A stretch of 64,000 bases of DNA from Paracoccaceae bacterium (GTDB lineage: Bacteria; Pseudomonadota; Alphaproteobacteria; Rhodobacterales; Rhodobacteraceae), in assembly GCA_007694945.1 (NCBI GenBank), contig REER01000143.1, positions 1-64,000 on the forward strand, in the 5' to 3' direction. Shown here piece by piece: positions 36,497-45,659 of this stretch. Each line of letters starts with the position of its first letter. Positions within the stretch are counted from its first letter, which is position 1. The position numbers and the translations under genes were made by a program. Below the pieces are notes generated by a model, which made no database searches, was not told the DNA's origin, and was given only the letters and a program-made list of their open reading frames with translations.

Positions 36497-36805
36497 CCCG
36501 AACAGGACTGTGGCGCCGCCGAGAATGGTCAGGGTCGCATTCCGCGTCCAGAGGCTAATCGCGATTGTGGCCAGCGCCGCGCTCAGCCGCACGGGCTCGA
36601 GTTGCCCGTCAGTCGCCTGTGGGAACAGGATCAGCGGGGTGATCAGCCCGGGCATGACTGCGACCGCAGTATAGCGCAGATGGCGCAGGACCCATTCGGG
36701 CATCGGGCGGCTGCCGATCAGCCCGAGAAAGGACAGCCGAAGCAGATAGGTGCCGAGCCCCAAGCTAAGAATGATCGCCCAGATCTGCCATTCGGAATAG
36801 ATCAT
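36476..36805 (-). CDS. azlD: AzlD-family branched-chain amino acid exporter small subunit
   Basis: A 109-residue membrane protein with four hydrophobic helices. The AzlD-type YLLRLSFLGLIGSRPMPEWVLRHLRYTAVAVMPGLITPLI is clear. It forms an exporter with AzlC, known for branched-chain amino acids and analogues. Overlaps azlC by 4 bp (ATGA) and the convergent flavoenzyme gene by 21 bp. Confidence 0.92.
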   Translation of the reverse strand: MIYSEWQIWAIILSLGLGTYLLRLSFLGLIGSRPMPEWVLRHLRYTAVAVMPGLITPLILFPQATDGQLEPVRLSAALATIAISLWTRNATLTILGGATVLFGLHFALG

Positions 36806-37506
36806 GCGCCGCGCCCCTTGGTCATGCGCCGCTCAGTCTCGGCCCCGGCCATCATGGCCAACAAGGCCGCGACCATCAGCCCGAGATTGAAAGGCAGGCC
36901 GGCGAAGAGAAGCGCGCCGAGGATCGAGACCAGTGCTGCGACGACATGGGGCAGCGTGCGCAGCATGGGCACGATCAGCGCGATGAATGTGATGGGCACG
37001 GCGAAATCGATCGGCAGCCCGGCGGGCACGGCGCTGCCCAGCGCGGCCCCGACCCAGGTGGACAGATACCAGATCGGCACGATCGGGGTCGCGACACCCA
37101 GAAAGTAGGCCAGCCTTGCCTGAGGCGAGAGTTGGGGCTGGTTCTCGTAGCGCAGGATCGCGGCGGCATAAGTCTGATCCACCATGACATAGGACGCTAG
37201 GGCGCGTTTCCAGAAGGGCAGCCTGCCCAGATGCGGTGCGAGTGAGGCGGAATACATCGCCATGCGCAGGTTCACCGCCAGCGAGGCCGCCAGCACGATC
37301 AACGCGGGCGCATGTTCAACCATCATCTGCAGGGCGACGAATTGCGCAGCCCCTGCGATGACCAGAACCGAAAAGCCCATGACCTGCGCAATATCGAGCC
37401 CCGCTTCGGTCGCGACCACGCCGAAGACGGCACCAAAGGGCGCGATCACCAAAAGTAAGGGGAGGCCGTCGCGATTGCCGCGCCAGTATTCGGAGCTTGG
37501 AGTCAT
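36802..37506 (-). CDS. azlC: AzlC-family branched-chain amino acid exporter large subunit
   Basis: A 234-residue membrane protein with about six helices. The AzlC core includes APFGAVFGVVATEAGLDIAQVMGFSVLVIAGAAQFVALQ, LRMAMYSASLAPHLG and the helix-edge ASYVMVDQTYAAAI. The ORF track extends to 37605, but the ATG at 37506 begins the conserved sequence. With AzlD it exports branched-chain amino acids and related compounds. No Lrp/AsnC-type regulator lies next to it, although such a gene often does in other bacteria. Confidence 0.92.
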   Translation of the reverse strand: MTPSSEYWRGNRDGLPLLLVIAPFGAVFGVVATEAGLDIAQVMGFSVLVIAGAAQFVALQMMVEHAPALIVLAASLAVNLRMAMYSASLAPHLGRLPFWKRALASYVMVDQTYAAAILRYENQPQLSPQARLAYFLGVATPIVPIWYLSTWVGAALGSAVPAGLPIDFAVPITFIALIVPMLRTLPHVVAALVSILGALLFAGLPFNLGLMVAALLAMMAGAETERRMTKGRGA

Positions 37507-37623
37507 GAGGTCGCCTGTCTGGTATTTGGTGCGGTCGGAGAAGGGGGCTGTCTGCTCCCCTCTTTGCCCTTTGGTAAATTCACCCCCCGTGAGTATTTGA
37601 GGCAAGATGAAACAGCGGGGTGT
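37507..37623. repeat. Spacer with candidate interspersed repeat (gagtattt...caagatgaa)
   Basis: The spacer contains CCGTGAGTATTTGAGGCAAGATGAA (37586-37610), a phrase I recall recurring between genes in Rhodobacteraceae genomes. It is framed by CACCCC/GGGGTG complementary ends, and an inverted half-copy (GCGAGAATACTC) lies just downstream. Only one copy is in this window, so repeat status is from memory, not shown here. Confidence 0.35.
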
Positions 37624-38562
37624 TCATCGCGAGAATACTCCGCTGACCCGCCCCAGCAGCATGAAGGCGCGGGCCGAGCGGGTCTCGGACAGGGCCGTGA
37701 TCTGGGCATCATCGGCCTCTGGTTCGAACTGCGACAAGACATGGTCGAACTCGCGCAGGAAAAGATGCACGGCCGCGCGAAAGCCTGGGTCGGCGCGCAT
37801 CCGGCCTGTTGTGATGGCGAGGCAAGAGCGGTCGCGAATGCCGCCGAGCGGTGCGATCATCGGGCCACGTGCCCCTTGCGCGAAGGCGCGCCAGAATTCG
37901 GGGCGGGCGCGGTCGGGGCGCAGGTCGTCCATATAGATTCCCTCTTGCGCAAGCCGGGTCAGGACATCCTGTGCCGCACGGATGAGGGCCGCCGGGCGCG
38001 GATGTGCGAGCGCACGGCGCAGGGCCTCGAACCCCTCGGTGTCGTTTTCGTCCTCGGGGAAATGCAGCGCGCGGATCAGGGTTGCCGGGTCGAGGCCTTG
38101 CGGGTCTGGCCCGGGGTCGGGGTCAAGCGCGAGTGTGGGCTGTTCGCCTGCCAGCAGGGCAGGTGTCTCGCGTTGCCTGCGTTGCGATAGGAAGACCGGG
38201 GCTGGGGTGTTGGGCTCTTCGGCGGCAACAGTCGGCAGCAGGACAGGGGGGGCAGGTGTTTCGCGTTGCAGCAGGTCGCGGCGCAGCGCGTCGATGGCAC
38301 CCTGCAGATGCCTTGTCTCTTCGCGCAGCATATGGGTGGCACTTGCGATCAGCAACATCATCGTGATCACGACGGCCGGCAGAAAGACTGCAACCGCCAA
38401 TGCAGCGCGGGTCAGCGCATCCATCGGTGCACGACCCGACATCAGCATAAAGACCACGACCGCGATCAGCCAGACCAGCAGCGAGATGATGCGGGCGCGA
38501 CCCGGGGTGATGCCACCGGGCAGGCGGCGCGCGCGCTGCGGAGGCTGCAGCTCGCTGGCCAT
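37624..38562 (-). CDS. Uncharacterised membrane protein downstream of greA
   Basis: A 312-residue protein that I do not recognise. Two adjacent hydrophobic segments (about residues 25-43 and 55-80) form a membrane anchor. A coiled-coil-like stretch (LREETRHLQGAIDALRRDLLQRE) and a Pro/Glu-rich linker follow. A C-terminal soluble domain of ~140 residues (from about ALHFPEDENDTEGFEALRRAL) contains VLTRLAQEGIYMDDLRPDRARPEFWRAFAQGARG. Two-helix anchor, coiled coil and globular domain suggest a scaffolding or envelope-sensing role, but no family is assigned. The ATG at 38562 begins one base after the greA stop, so it is cotranscribed with greA. An ATG 30 bp upstream is also possible. Confidence 0.75.
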   Translation of the reverse strand: MASELQPPQRARRLPGGITPGRARIISLLVWLIAVVVFMLMSGRAPMDALTRAALAVAVFLPAVVITMMLLIASATHMLREETRHLQGAIDALRRDLLQRETPAPPVLLPTVAAEEPNTPAPVFLSQRRQRETPALLAGEQPTLALDPDPGPDPQGLDPATLIRALHFPEDENDTEGFEALRRALAHPRPAALIRAAQDVLTRLAQEGIYMDDLRPDRARPEFWRAFAQGARGPMIAPLGGIRDRSCLAITTGRMRADPGFRAAVHLFLREFDHVLSQFEPEADDAQITALSETRSARAFMLLGRVSGVFSR

Positions 38563-38563
38563 A

Positions 38564-39034
38564 TCACCCGTATCTGATCGAAAGGATTTCATAGCTGCGC
38601 GCCCCACCGGGTGTGCGCACTTCGACCGAGTCGCCCTCATCCTTGCCAATCAGCGCGCGCGCCAGCGGTGCCTTGATGTTCAGCAGACCCTTTTCCAGAT
38701 CCGCTTCGGCCTCGCCCACGATCTGATAAGTGCGCTCTTCTTCAGTGTCCTCGTCGACAACAGTGACAGTCGCGCCGAATTTAATCGAGCCGGAGAGCTT
38801 CGCGGGGTCGATGATCTCAGCGCGCGCAAGGATCGACTCGATTTCCCTGATCCGGCCCTCGATGAAGCTCTGCTTTTCGCGAGCGGCATGGTATTCGGCA
38901 TTTTCAGACAGATCGCCGTGCTCGCGCGCCTCGGCAATGGCGCGGATCACGCTGGGCCGCTCTTCGCTCTTGAGCTTTTTCAACTCGGCATCCAGCATCT
39001 GCTGTCCGGCGCGTGTCAGGGGCAGTTTTTCCAT
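38564..39034 (-). CDS. greA: Transcription elongation factor GreA
   Basis: Rescues backtracked RNA polymerase by stimulating transcript cleavage through its secondary channel. The 156 residues have the N-terminal coiled coil with [27 protein letters not shown] and the tip acidic block [17 protein letters not shown]. The C-terminal FKBP-like domain ends [33 protein letters not shown]. The track's longer start adds unrelated residues. The ATG at 39034 matches GreA exactly. It heads a two-gene unit with the uncharacterised membrane protein. Confidence 0.97.
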   Translation of the reverse strand: MEKLPLTRAGQQMLDAELKKLKSEERPSVIRAIAEAREHGDLSENAEYHAAREKQSFIEGRIREIESILARAEIIDPAKLSGSIKFGATVTVVDEDTEEERTYQIVGEAEADLEKGLLNIKAPLARALIGKDEGDSVEVRTPGGARSYEILSIRYG

Positions 39035-39257
39035 GCTCGTCCCACTTAATGCAAAAGACCGCCCGCGGCGGGGCCGGGGCTGTCTAACTCCTCGCGCCAT
39101 CTGAACCGAGACCGCCCTGAAATGCAAGCGCAATAGAAAGGTTTGCGCAGGATGCTGCGACGCCGCGTCCCGATTGACCTCTCGCCCCGTGCTGGCTAGG
39201 TGTACCTTGAGAGAAAGTGTATGCGAGTCAGCGCCATGTGCAAGTTGAGGAGCCGCC
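39035..39257. promoter_or_regulatory. greA-etfQO divergent promoter region
   Basis: A 223-bp spacer between divergent genes. TTGACC at 39175-39180 with a poor -10 about 17-18 bp downstream is a possible promoter for the ETF-QO gene. No other motif stood out. Confidence 0.3.
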
Positions 39258-40904
39258 ATGTCTGCAATAGACCGTGAAGCCATGGAATATGATGTCGTCA
39301 TCGTTGGCGCGGGGCCTGCGGGGCTCTCGGCGGCGATCCGGCTGAAACAGCTCGATGCCGATCTGAACGTGGTGGTGCTGGAGAAAGGCTCGGAAGTTGG
39401 GGCGCATATCCTTTCGGGCGCCGTGCTCGACCCTTGCGGCCTCGATGCGCTGATTCCTGACTGGAAAGAGCGCGGCGCGCCGATCACTGTGCCGGTGCGC
39501 AAGGATAACTTCTACATGCTGGGCGAGGCGGGACAAATCCGCATTCCCAACTGGCCAATGCCGCCGCTGATGAACAATCACGGGAATTACATCGTCTCGA
39601 TGGCGAATGTCTGCCGCTGGATGGCCGAACAGGCCGAGGCGCTGGGGGTCGAGATCTTCTCCGGCATGGCCTGCTCGGAACTGGTCTATGCTGGCGACCG
39701 GGTGAAGGGCGTGGTCGCGGGTGAATTCGGCAAGAACCCCGATGGCTCACCCGGCGAGGGTTATGAGCCGGGCATGGAGCTGCATGGCAAATACGTCTTC
39801 CTCTCCGAGGGCGTGCGCGGGTCGCTGTCGAAAGAGGTGATGGCAAAATATGAGCTCTCGAAAGGCAAAGAGCCGCAGAAATTCGGCCTCGGCATGAAGG
39901 AGATCTGGGAGATCGACCCCGAAAAGCATCGCGAGGGCACCGTCACCCACACCATGGGCTGGCCGCTGGGCAAGAATGCAGGTGGTGGCAGCTTCATCTA
40001 CCACATTGACAACAATCAGGTTTATATCGGGTTCGTGGTCCATCTGAACTACGAAAACCCCTATCTCTCGCCCTATCACGAGTTTCAGCGCTTCAAGCAT
40101 CACCCGATGGTGGCGGAACTTCTTGACGGCGGAAAACGCGTGGCTTACGGCGCACGCGCGATCAGCGAAGGCGGCTATCAGTCCATCCCGAAAGTGGTTT
40201 TCCCCGGTGGCGCGCTGCTGGGCTGCGCGGCGGGGCTCGTCAATGTACCGCGCATCAAGGGCAACCATAATGCCATGCTCTCGGGCAAGGCTGCGGCCGA
40301 GGCGGCATATTCGGCTATCGAGGAGGGCCGCGCAGGCGATGAGTTGACCGCCTACGAGACGGAACTGCGCGAAGGTGACGTGGGTCGCGACCTGAAAAAG
40401 GTGCGCAATGTCAAGCCGATGTGGTCGAAATACGGCCTTCTGCCCTCGCTGACCTTGGGGGGCTTCGATATGTGGACCAACACGCTGGGCTTCTCTGTGT
40501 TCGGCACGATGGGTCATGGGAAGAGTGATGCCGCCGCGACTGGTGAGGCGAAGCAGCACAAGCCCATCGACTACCCCAAACCTGACGGCGTGCTCTCCTT
40601 CGACCGGCTGACGAATGTGGCCTATTCCTTCACCAACCATGAAGAAAGCCAGCCAGCGCATCTGACGCTGAAGGACCCTGCTGTGCCAATTTCGGTCAAC
40701 TTGCCGAAATATGCCGAACCCGCGCAGCGTTATTGTCCGGCGGGTGTCTATGAGGTGGTCGAGGAAGAGGGCAAGGACCCGCGTTTCGTGATCAACTTCC
40801 AGAACTGCGTCCATTGCAAGACCTGCGATATCAAGGACCCCAGTCAGAACATTCACTGGGTCACGCCACAGGGCGGCGACGGGCCGAATTATCCGAACAT
40901 GTGA
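39258..40904 (+). CDS. Electron transfer flavoprotein-ubiquinone oxidoreductase
   Basis: Membrane-associated FAD/4Fe-4S enzyme passing electrons from ETF (fed by acyl-CoA, sarcosine, dimethylglycine and other dehydrogenases) to ubiquinone. The 548 residues begin with the FAD fold [45 protein letters not shown] and [21 protein letters not shown] follow. The C-terminal cluster domain ends in the Cys-rich [30 protein letters not shown]. Length and motifs match ETF-QO closely. aggag precedes the ATG. In this window glycine betaine produced by BetAB could later yield ETF-reducing demethylation steps, which is an inference. Confidence 0.96.
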   Translation: MSAIDREAMEYDVVIVGAGPAGLSAAIRLKQLDADLNVVVLEKGSEVGAHILSGAVLDPCGLDALIPDWKERGAPITVPVRKDNFYMLGEAGQIRIPNWPMPPLMNNHGNYIVSMANVCRWMAEQAEALGVEIFSGMACSELVYAGDRVKGVVAGEFGKNPDGSPGEGYEPGMELHGKYVFLSEGVRGSLSKEVMAKYELSKGKEPQKFGLGMKEIWEIDPEKHREGTVTHTMGWPLGKNAGGGSFIYHIDNNQVYIGFVVHLNYENPYLSPYHEFQRFKHHPMVAELLDGGKRVAYGARAISEGGYQSIPKVVFPGGALLGCAAGLVNVPRIKGNHNAMLSGKAAAEAAYSAIEEGRAGDELTAYETELREGDVGRDLKKVRNVKPMWSKYGLLPSLTLGGFDMWTNTLGFSVFGTMGHGKSDAAATGEAKQHKPIDYPKPDGVLSFDRLTNVAYSFTNHEESQPAHLTLKDPAVPISVNLPKYAEPAQRYCPAGVYEVVEEEGKDPRFVINFQNCVHCKTCDIKDPSQNIHWVTPQGGDGPNYPNM

Positions 40905-41001
40905 GCGAAAGCGCACGGGAAATTGGGTGCGCAGTGATTGCCTCTGAGGCAGCGCCGCCCTAGTGTTGCACACAAACCCCGGACGATGGAGCCGATTGCC
41001 C

Positions 41002-42714
41002 GTGACCTTTCTGCGCCGCCTGATCAGCCCGATTGCGATTGCCGCCGTGACCATGGCGCTTCATGCCCCTTCGGTCATGGCGCAGCCAGGCGAGCACCTG
41101 CCACAGGGGCTGGCAGGCGCATTCCTGACCGGGCGGCTGGCGGTTTCCGATGATGATTTTCAGCGCATCGCCGAAAGCTATGATCGCGCGCTGGCCGCGG
41201 ACCCGGAGAACTCCGGGTTTCGCGAACTGGCTATGCAGGGGCATCTGCTGAGCGGCAATTTTGCGCGCGCGGTCGAACTGGCCGGACAGACCGTCGATGA
41301 AAACGACGGCAGTCAGGTCGCCAATGCGATCCTGCAGGCAGATGCATTCAAGCGCAGTGATTATGACGCGGCTCTTGCGGCATTGCAGGACGGGCGTCGC
41401 ACTGGACCCTTGGCGGATGCCATGAGCGTGGCTTGGGCCGAACTGGGCCGTGGCAGCATGTCCGATGCGCTCGCCGCTTTCGACGCAGCGATTGAAGAGC
41501 GCGCCGAATTGGCGCCTTTCGCGCTCTATCAGAAAGCGATGGCGCTTGCTTTCGTAGGCGACCTGGAACGCGCTGCCGATATCCTGTCGGGTGAGCCCGA
41601 GGGGCCGGTTAACCTGTCGCGCCGGGGCGTGGCGGCGCATATGACGATCTTGTCGCAACTGGGCCAGTTCGATGAAGCGCTGTACCTTGGCGAACAGATG
41701 TTCGGTTCCTCGCCCGACGGTGACGCGGGCGTGGTCATGGCCGCGCTGGACAAGCGTGAGGCTGTTCCTTTCACGACGGTGACCTCTGCCAGCGACGGCA
41801 TGGCCGAGGTGTATTTCCTGCTCTCTTCTGCCCTGATCGGTGAGCGCAGCGACTGGCTGCCGATCATCTATGGACAGTTGGCGCTAGCCCTTCGACCCGA
41901 TCATGGCGATGCGATCCTGCTGACCGGGCAGCTTCTGGAACGTGCCAATCAGTTCCCGCTGGCCGATCAGGTCTATGAGTTGATGCCCCCGGAGAACCCG
42001 CAATATCTGGGTGCGCAACTGGGCCGGGCGAATGCGCTCTATCAGTCGGGCAAGACCGAAGAGGCGATCGACAGCCTGTTCGCGCTGGCCGAGACCAAGT
42101 CCGACTCCGTGCTGGTGCTGTCCTCGCTCGGTGACATGCTGCGCCGCGAGGAACGCTTTGACGAGGCCGCCGATGCCTATTCCCGCGCCATCGACCTGAT
42201 CGACGAGATCGAGGAGCGCCATTGGGTGCTGCTCTATACCCGCGCGATTTCCCTCGAACGCATGGGCGAGTGGGAGCTGGCCGAGCCCGAATTCCGGCGC
42301 GTGCTCGAATTCGTGCCGGATGAACCGCAAGTGCTGAACTATCTGGGCTATTCGCTGGTTGAACAGCGTCGCAATCTGGATGAAGCGCTCGAGATGATCG
42401 AGCGCGCCGTCGAGGGCGACCCCGAAAGCGGCTATATCGTCGACTCGCTGGGCTGGGCGTATTACCGGCTGGGCCGGTTCGAGGAAGCTGTGCCGGTCAT
42501 GGAGCGCGCGGTGGAGTTGTTGCCCGCTGACCCGATCCTGAATGACCATCTGGGAGATGTCTATTGGGCCGTGGGCCGCGAACGCGAGGCGCGCTTTCAG
42601 TGGCGCCGAGCGCTCTCCTTCGCGCCGCACCCTGATCTCGATGTCGATCTGGTGCGCCGCAAGCTTGAGATCGGCAAGGATGCCGCGCTGGAAGAATTCG
42701 AAGCTGCCGAATGA
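41002..42714 (+). CDS. Exported tetratricopeptide-repeat protein
   Basis: A 570-residue exported helical-repeat protein. The N-terminus (VTFLRRLISPIAIAAVTMALHAPSVMAQ) is a signal peptide ending in AQ. The mature part is built of TPR-like helix pairs, including YDRALAADPENSGFRELAMQGHLL near the start and the clear C-terminal repeats around DEPQVLNYLGYSLVEQRRNLDEALEMIERAVEGDPESGYIVDSLGWAYYRLGRFEEAVPVMERAVELLPADPILNDHLGDVYW. Its role is probably protein interaction in the periplasm or envelope. I prefer the GTG at 41002 (gatggag upstream); a GTG at 40963 is the alternative. It overlaps ispE by 4 bp. Confidence 0.85.
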   Translation: MTFLRRLISPIAIAAVTMALHAPSVMAQPGEHLPQGLAGAFLTGRLAVSDDDFQRIAESYDRALAADPENSGFRELAMQGHLLSGNFARAVELAGQTVDENDGSQVANAILQADAFKRSDYDAALAALQDGRRTGPLADAMSVAWAELGRGSMSDALAAFDAAIEERAELAPFALYQKAMALAFVGDLERAADILSGEPEGPVNLSRRGVAAHMTILSQLGQFDEALYLGEQMFGSSPDGDAGVVMAALDKREAVPFTTVTSASDGMAEVYFLLSSALIGERSDWLPIIYGQLALALRPDHGDAILLTGQLLERANQFPLADQVYELMPPENPQYLGAQLGRANALYQSGKTEEAIDSLFALAETKSDSVLVLSSLGDMLRREERFDEAADAYSRAIDLIDEIEERHWVLLYTRAISLERMGEWELAEPEFRRVLEFVPDEPQVLNYLGYSLVEQRRNLDEALEMIERAVEGDPESGYIVDSLGWAYYRLGRFEEAVPVMERAVELLPADPILNDHLGDVYWAVGREREARFQWRRALSFAPHPDLDVDLVRRKLEIGKDAALEEFEAAE

Positions 42715-43550
42715 CCGGCAGCACCGAGCCCGCGCCCGCCAAGGTCAACCTGTGTCTTCATGTCACCGGGCAACAGCCGGATGGCTATCATTTGCTGGAT
42801 TCGCTGGTCGCTTTTACCGAAATCGGCGACAAGATATCTGCGCGAGCCTTGCGGGGGTTGTCGCTCTCGATAACTGGCCCCGAAGCCGCGGGGCTCACCG
42901 CGGGGGCGGATAATCTCGTGTTGCGCGCCGCGCGGCTGATGGGCGCGCAGGATGTGGCGCTGACGCTGGATAAGCATCTGCCCCGCGCCGCTGGCATCGG
43001 CGGGGGCTCTTCGGACGCTGCGTCGACCCTGCGGCTTCTGACGCGCCTGACGGGCCGCCCCTTGCCTCGCAACGAAGACCTGCTCGCGCTGGGCGCGGAT
43101 GTGCCGGTATGCCTGCCCGTGCGCGCGGCTCGCATGCGCGGCATAGGTGAGCAGATCGATCCGGTGCCCCCGCTGCCGCCTCTGGCGCTGGTGCTGGTCA
43201 ACCCGCGCGTCGAGGTGCCGACGCCAGAGGTTTTCCGCGCGCTCGCCTCGCGCAGCAACGCGCCCTTGCCCGAGACCCTTGGCCCTTGGTCCGACAGTCG
43301 CGCCTTCATCGATTGGTTGGCCGAGCAGCGCAATGACCTCGAGCCCGCGGCCTGTCATCTGGCCCCTGTCATCTCCACTGTGCTCGAAGCCTTGCAGAGC
43401 ACGCAGGACTGTGCGCTTGCGCGAATGTCGGGCTCGGGAGCGACCTGTTTCGGGCTGTTTGAGGGTCTGGACGCTGCGCAGGTCGCCGCCCGTGACCTGC
43501 AGCAGGCATACCCGGAGTGGTGGGTCGTCGCGACAGCGCTGGCCGGGTGA
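42711..43550 (+). CDS. ispE: 4-diphosphocytidyl-2-C-methyl-D-erythritol kinase
   Basis: MEP-pathway kinase phosphorylating CDP-ME. The 279-residue GHMP-family enzyme shows the N-terminal APAKVNLCLHVTGQQPDGYHLLDSLVAF, the ATP-binding LPRAAGIGGGSSDAASTLRLL and the C-terminal MSGSGATCFGLFEG. Its start overlaps the TPR gene stop by 4 bp, implying coupling. It acts in the same pathway as dxs at 8-10 kb. Confidence 0.96.
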   Translation: MTGSTEPAPAKVNLCLHVTGQQPDGYHLLDSLVAFTEIGDKISARALRGLSLSITGPEAAGLTAGADNLVLRAARLMGAQDVALTLDKHLPRAAGIGGGSSDAASTLRLLTRLTGRPLPRNEDLLALGADVPVCLPVRAARMRGIGEQIDPVPPLPPLALVLVNPRVEVPTPEVFRALASRSNAPLPETLGPWSDSRAFIDWLAEQRNDLEPAACHLAPVISTVLEALQSTQDCALARMSGSGATCFGLFEGLDAAQVAARDLQQAYPEWWVVATALAG

Positions 43551-43592
43551 AAGCGGCGTTCTCGCTATCAGTGTGATGCACTGCTCGCCAAG

Positions 43593-44603
43593 TCAGTGAA
43601 GTCGGGCAACCACGTAATCCGCAAGCCCGTCCAGCATCTCGCGCAGCGGGTGGTCGGGCAATTCTCGCAGCGCCGCTTTGGCCCGGGCCGACCACATCAG
43701 CGCCTCCTGCCGTGTGCTCTCCATCGTGCCACGATGGTCGAGAATCGCCTGTGCAGTCGCGAAGTCATCCTCGCGCTGATCGCCCGCGACGATCACGCGC
43801 TCCCAGAATGCGCGCTCGTCGGCATCGGCCTGTGCGACAGCGCGGATCACCGGCAAAGTGACTTTGCGCTCGCGGAAATCATCACCGATATTCTTGCCGA
43901 TCCCGGCACCCGCGCCACCAAAATCGAGCCAGTCATCGACAATCTGGAAACTGATTCCCAGTGCGTCACCATAGGTATACAGCGCGCGCACCTGCGTCTC
44001 GGGGGCACCGGCCAGCACGGCGCCCGCCTCGGTCGCGGCAGAAAACAGCGCCGCCGTTTTGCCACGGATCACGCGCAGATATTGATCCTCGGTCGTCGTG
44101 ATATTCTGCGCCGTGGTCAGTTGCAGCACTTCGCCCTCGGCAATCGTGGCTGAGGCATTGGACAGGATATCCAGCACCCGGAGCGAGCCGCATTCGACCA
44201 TGAGCTGGAAGGCGCGCGCAAAGAGATAGTCACCCACCAGCACCGAGGATTTGTTGTCCCACAGCAGATTGGCCGTCGCGCGCCCCCGCCGCTGCAGGCT
44301 CTCATCCACTACATCGTCATGCAGCAGGGTTGCCGTATGGATAAACTCGACCGTGGCGGCCAGATGATGATGGAATTCGCCCTGATACTTGCACAAATGT
44401 GCCGCAGCCAGCACCAGCATGGGGCGGATGCGCTTGCCTCCGGCCTCGATCAGATGGGCGGTCACTTCGGGGATGCGGGGCGCGTGCTCCGAGGCCATCC
44501 GCGCACGGATCAGCGCGTTGACCCTGTCCAGATCGGGCGCGAGATACGCGGCGAGTTGCTCATGCGGTGCATGGGCCACTGTCTCGGGTGTGATCTTGTT
44601 CAT
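43593..44603 (-). CDS. ispB: Long-chain polyprenyl diphosphate synthase
   Basis: Trans-prenyltransferase (336 residues) making the quinone side chain, probably octa- or decaprenyl diphosphate. First aspartate-rich motif: LLHDDVVDESLQRRGRATAN. Second: FQIVDDWLDF, with DFRERKVTLPVI following. The ATG at 44603 begins typical sequence (MNKITPETVAHAPHEQ); the track's extension does not. Convergent with ispE, divergent from the DUF2007 gene with a 47-bp spacer. Chain length needs structural modelling of the residues upstream of DDVVD. Confidence 0.93.
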   Translation of the reverse strand: MNKITPETVAHAPHEQLAAYLAPDLDRVNALIRARMASEHAPRIPEVTAHLIEAGGKRIRPMLVLAAAHLCKYQGEFHHHLAATVEFIHTATLLHDDVVDESLQRRGRATANLLWDNKSSVLVGDYLFARAFQLMVECGSLRVLDILSNASATIAEGEVLQLTTAQNITTTEDQYLRVIRGKTAALFSAATEAGAVLAGAPETQVRALYTYGDALGISFQIVDDWLDFGGAGAGIGKNIGDDFRERKVTLPVIRAVAQADADERAFWERVIVAGDQREDDFATAQAILDHRGTMESTRQEALMWSARAKAALRELPDHPLREMLDGLADYVVARLH

Positions 44604-44650
44604 CGCATCCTGTCTCGACAAATCGGGGCAAAGGGAAATATGCTCGGCAT

Positions 44651-44866
44651 ATGAAGGAATTGCTCCGCACAACTGACCCGACGATCATACCCTATGCGAC
44701 AGCCCTCCTCCAAGGGGAAGGTATAGAGGTGTTTGATATCGACGTCCATATGCACACCATCGAATCCACCTTGGGCATCATGCCGCGGCGGCTTTGGGTG
44801 CGGCGCGAGGATCATTTCATGGCAGTTTCGATCCTTCGTGACAACGGCATCCCCCTGCATGACTGA
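44651..44866 (+). CDS. DUF2007 family small protein
   Basis: A 71-residue soluble protein matching DUF2007 (a putative signal-transducing-protein family): MKELLRTTDPTIIPYATALLQGEGIEVFDIDVHMHTIESTLG then RLWVRREDHFMAVSILRDNG. It overlaps the following methyltransferase gene by 8 bp, so the two are likely cotranslated, hinting at a joint role. The biochemical function of the family is unknown. Confidence 0.85.
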   Translation: MKELLRTTDPTIIPYATALLQGEGIEVFDIDVHMHTIESTLGIMPRRLWVRREDHFMAVSILRDNGIPLHD

Positions 44867-45620
44867 GGCGCTGACGCGCGATGCCTTTCTGGATGGGCTG
44901 GTGCAGGCGTGGCAACCCGCGAAAGGCTATCGCGCGGCGACTGACCCCGTCTTTCTCGCCGCCTCCGTCCCGGCGCGCGCAAGTCAGTCGGTGCTCGAAC
45001 TGGGCTGTGGTGTCGGGGTCGCGACGCTGTGTCTCAATGCGCGCGTGCCGGGGCTGACCTTTGTGGGCGTCGAATTGCAACCCGGTTATGCCGCGCTGGC
45101 GCGACGCAATGCCGCAGAGAATGGGGCTGCGCTGGAGGTGGTCGAGGGCGATCTGCGTGCGCTGCCCCCCGCCCTCCGGGCGCAGAGCTTCGACCATGTC
45201 ATCGCCAACCCGCCCTATTATGCCGCGCAGGGGCCTGCCGCGCAGGACATTGGCCGTGACCGTGCCTTGCGTGAGGACACGCCGCTCGCGACCTGGGTCG
45301 ATGTCGCGCTGCGCCGTTGTCGCGATGGCGGGCATGTCAGTCTGATCCACCTGACCGAACGCCTGCCCGACCTGCTGGCCGCTTTGCAGGGGCGCGCGTC
45401 CGTCATCGTGCTGCCGCTGGCCGCGCGCCGCAGGCGCGCGGCCCGGAGGATCATATTGCAGGCGCGAAAGGGGGGGCGTGCGCCCTTCACGCTCTTGCCC
45501 CCCCTCGTCATCCATCAGGGCGACACCCACCCCGGCGATGGTGAATTCTTCACTGACGAGGTGCGTCCCCTGATGCGCCAGGCAGGCGCGCTGGACCTGC
45601 AGGCCATGGCGCGTGGATGA
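44859..45620 (+). CDS. TrmN6-like SAM-dependent N6-adenine methyltransferase
   Basis: A 253-residue Rossmann-fold methyltransferase. SAM motif I is LELGCGVGVATLCL, with the acidic post-I segment VGVELQPGYAALARRNA, GDLRALPP and the N6-adenine catalytic motif ANPPYYAAQG. This fits the TrmN6/YfiC tRNA(Val) m6A37 group, though related HemK-like or other N6-methyltransferases also carry NPPY. The track starts upstream; the ATG at 44859 starts family-like sequence and overlaps DUF2007 by 8 bp. Confidence 0.85.
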   Translation: MTEALTRDAFLDGLVQAWQPAKGYRAATDPVFLAASVPARASQSVLELGCGVGVATLCLNARVPGLTFVGVELQPGYAALARRNAAENGAALEVVEGDLRALPPALRAQSFDHVIANPPYYAAQGPAAQDIGRDRALREDTPLATWVDVALRRCRDGGHVSLIHLTERLPDLLAALQGRASVIVLPLAARRRRAARRIILQARKGGRAPFTLLPPLVIHQGDTHPGDGEFFTDEVRPLMRQAGALDLQAMARG

Positions 45621-45659
45621 GCCCTTGCCCCCCGCGCCCTGCCACGGCATAGGGACGCC

